Shown piece after piece: positions 13,775-14,151 of a stretch of 14,151 bases of DNA. The position numbers and the translations under genes were made by a program. The notes below the pieces were generated by a model that was not told the DNA's origin, searched no databases, and was given only the letters and a program-made list of their open reading frames with translations. Origin of the DNA: Deltaproteobacteria bacterium (GTDB taxonomy: Bacteria; Myxococcota_A; Polyangia; Polyangiales; Houyiibacteriaceae); NCBI GenBank assembly GCA_027295555.1, contig JAPUKT010000499.1:1-14151 (forward strand), given 5' to 3'. Each line of letters starts with the position of its first letter. Position 1 is the first letter of the stretch.

Positions 13775-14151
13775 CCTCGGTACGACCCTCGGCTCAACCA
13801 CGAAGCTTCACCGCATGGGCCGACTATCGGATCCGCCAACTGCGCGTATTCGTCGAGGAGGTGGGCGGCGCGACGCTTCTCGCGATCCGTACATTCCGCA
13901 CGATGTTTACGACGCGCTTCGATACGCCCGAGTTCATATATCAGATCGAGCAACTCGGTGTGCGGAGCCTCGCCATCGCGGCTGCGACCGCCATCTTCAT
14001 CGGAATCGTGATGACCATTCAGTTCGCGGTATCGATGGAGGCGTTTGGCGCCAAGGACACCCTCGGCCGCGTGATCGCAATTTCCGAGGCTCGTGAGCTC
14101 GCCCCATCGCTTACCGCCCTCGTGGTGGGAAGCCGCATCGCGGCGGGTATG
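13771..14151 (+). CDS. mlaE: MlaE-family ABC transporter permease (5' part)
   Basis: The first 127 codons of an MlaE/YrbE (DUF140) permease; the frame is open at the window edge. These inner-membrane permeases pair with MlaF ATPase and an MCE protein (MlaD) to move phospholipids, or in actinobacteria sterols and fatty acids, between membranes. Seen: an amphipathic N-terminal helix (about 23-48), a transmembrane segment (about 67-88, SLAIAAATAIFIGIVMTIQF), and the conserved segment ELAPSLTALVVGSRIAAGM (109-127), matching the family's ExxPxLTALVxAxRxGA pattern. Full family length is about 250-260, so about half is missing. The ATG overlaps the lipoprotein stop by four bases. The gene would be missed by a search requiring a stop codon. 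mlaF and mlaD probably follow outside the window. Confidence 0.93.
   Translation, partial: MTSVRPSAQPRSFTAWADYRIRQLRVFVEEVGGATLLAIRTFRTMFTTRFDTPEFIYQIEQLGVRSLAIAAATAIFIGIVMTIQFAVSMEAFGAKDTLGRVIAISEARELAPSLTALVVGSRIAAGM

Overview
The window is high-GC bacterial chromosomal DNA, densely coding on both strands, with no RNA genes, mobile elements or CRISPR seen. The gene repertoire (a very large Ser/Thr kinase fused to an AAA ATPase and TPR-like repeats, a GspE-N/HD-GYP/receiver/PATAN protein, and two signal-peptide lipoproteins of unknown family) suggests a Myxococcota/deltaproteobacterium-like organism. That assignment is inference from protein architecture only.

Layout, left to right. (1) 55-2076, minus strand: a tight operon of peptide deformylase (def), methionyl-tRNA formyltransferase (fmt) and a PduO-type cobalamin adenosyltransferase; def/fmt are 7 nt apart and fmt/adenosyltransferase overlap by 4 nt. 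(2) 2238-3944, plus strand: a flavoprotein resembling 3-ketosteroid delta1-dehydrogenase (KstD). In its upstream region is a perfect 14-bp palindrome (2187-2200) that fits the KstR operator consensus known from mycobacterial cholesterol regulons. (3) 3939-7877, minus strand: a lipoprotein, tsaD (tRNA t6A synthesis) and priA (replication restart helicase) form an overlapping gene string. priA, def and fmt are often neighbours in bacteria, so the KstD-like gene looks like an oppositely oriented insertion into an older priA-def-fmt string. (4) 7996-13160, minus strand: two large signalling genes, the kinase/AAA/TPR protein and, upstream of it, a c-di-GMP-type protein in which both the HD-GYP and the receiver active sites are degenerate. 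(5) 13259-14151, plus strand: a small lipoprotein overlapping (ATGA) the start of an MlaE-family lipid-transport permease that runs off the window end.

Functionally the window mixes housekeeping (translation initiation, tRNA modification, replication restart), cobalamin activation, a probable steroid/lipid oxidation enzyme under its own repressor-type site, an outer-membrane lipid-transport locus, and cytoplasmic signalling. Points most worth following: the KstR-like operator, the signalling protein with two apparently dead catalytic or phosphoacceptor sites, the twin zinc-ribbon kinase, and three genes whose best -10-like hexamer lies only 8-11 nt from the start codon, as expected for leaderless mRNAs.
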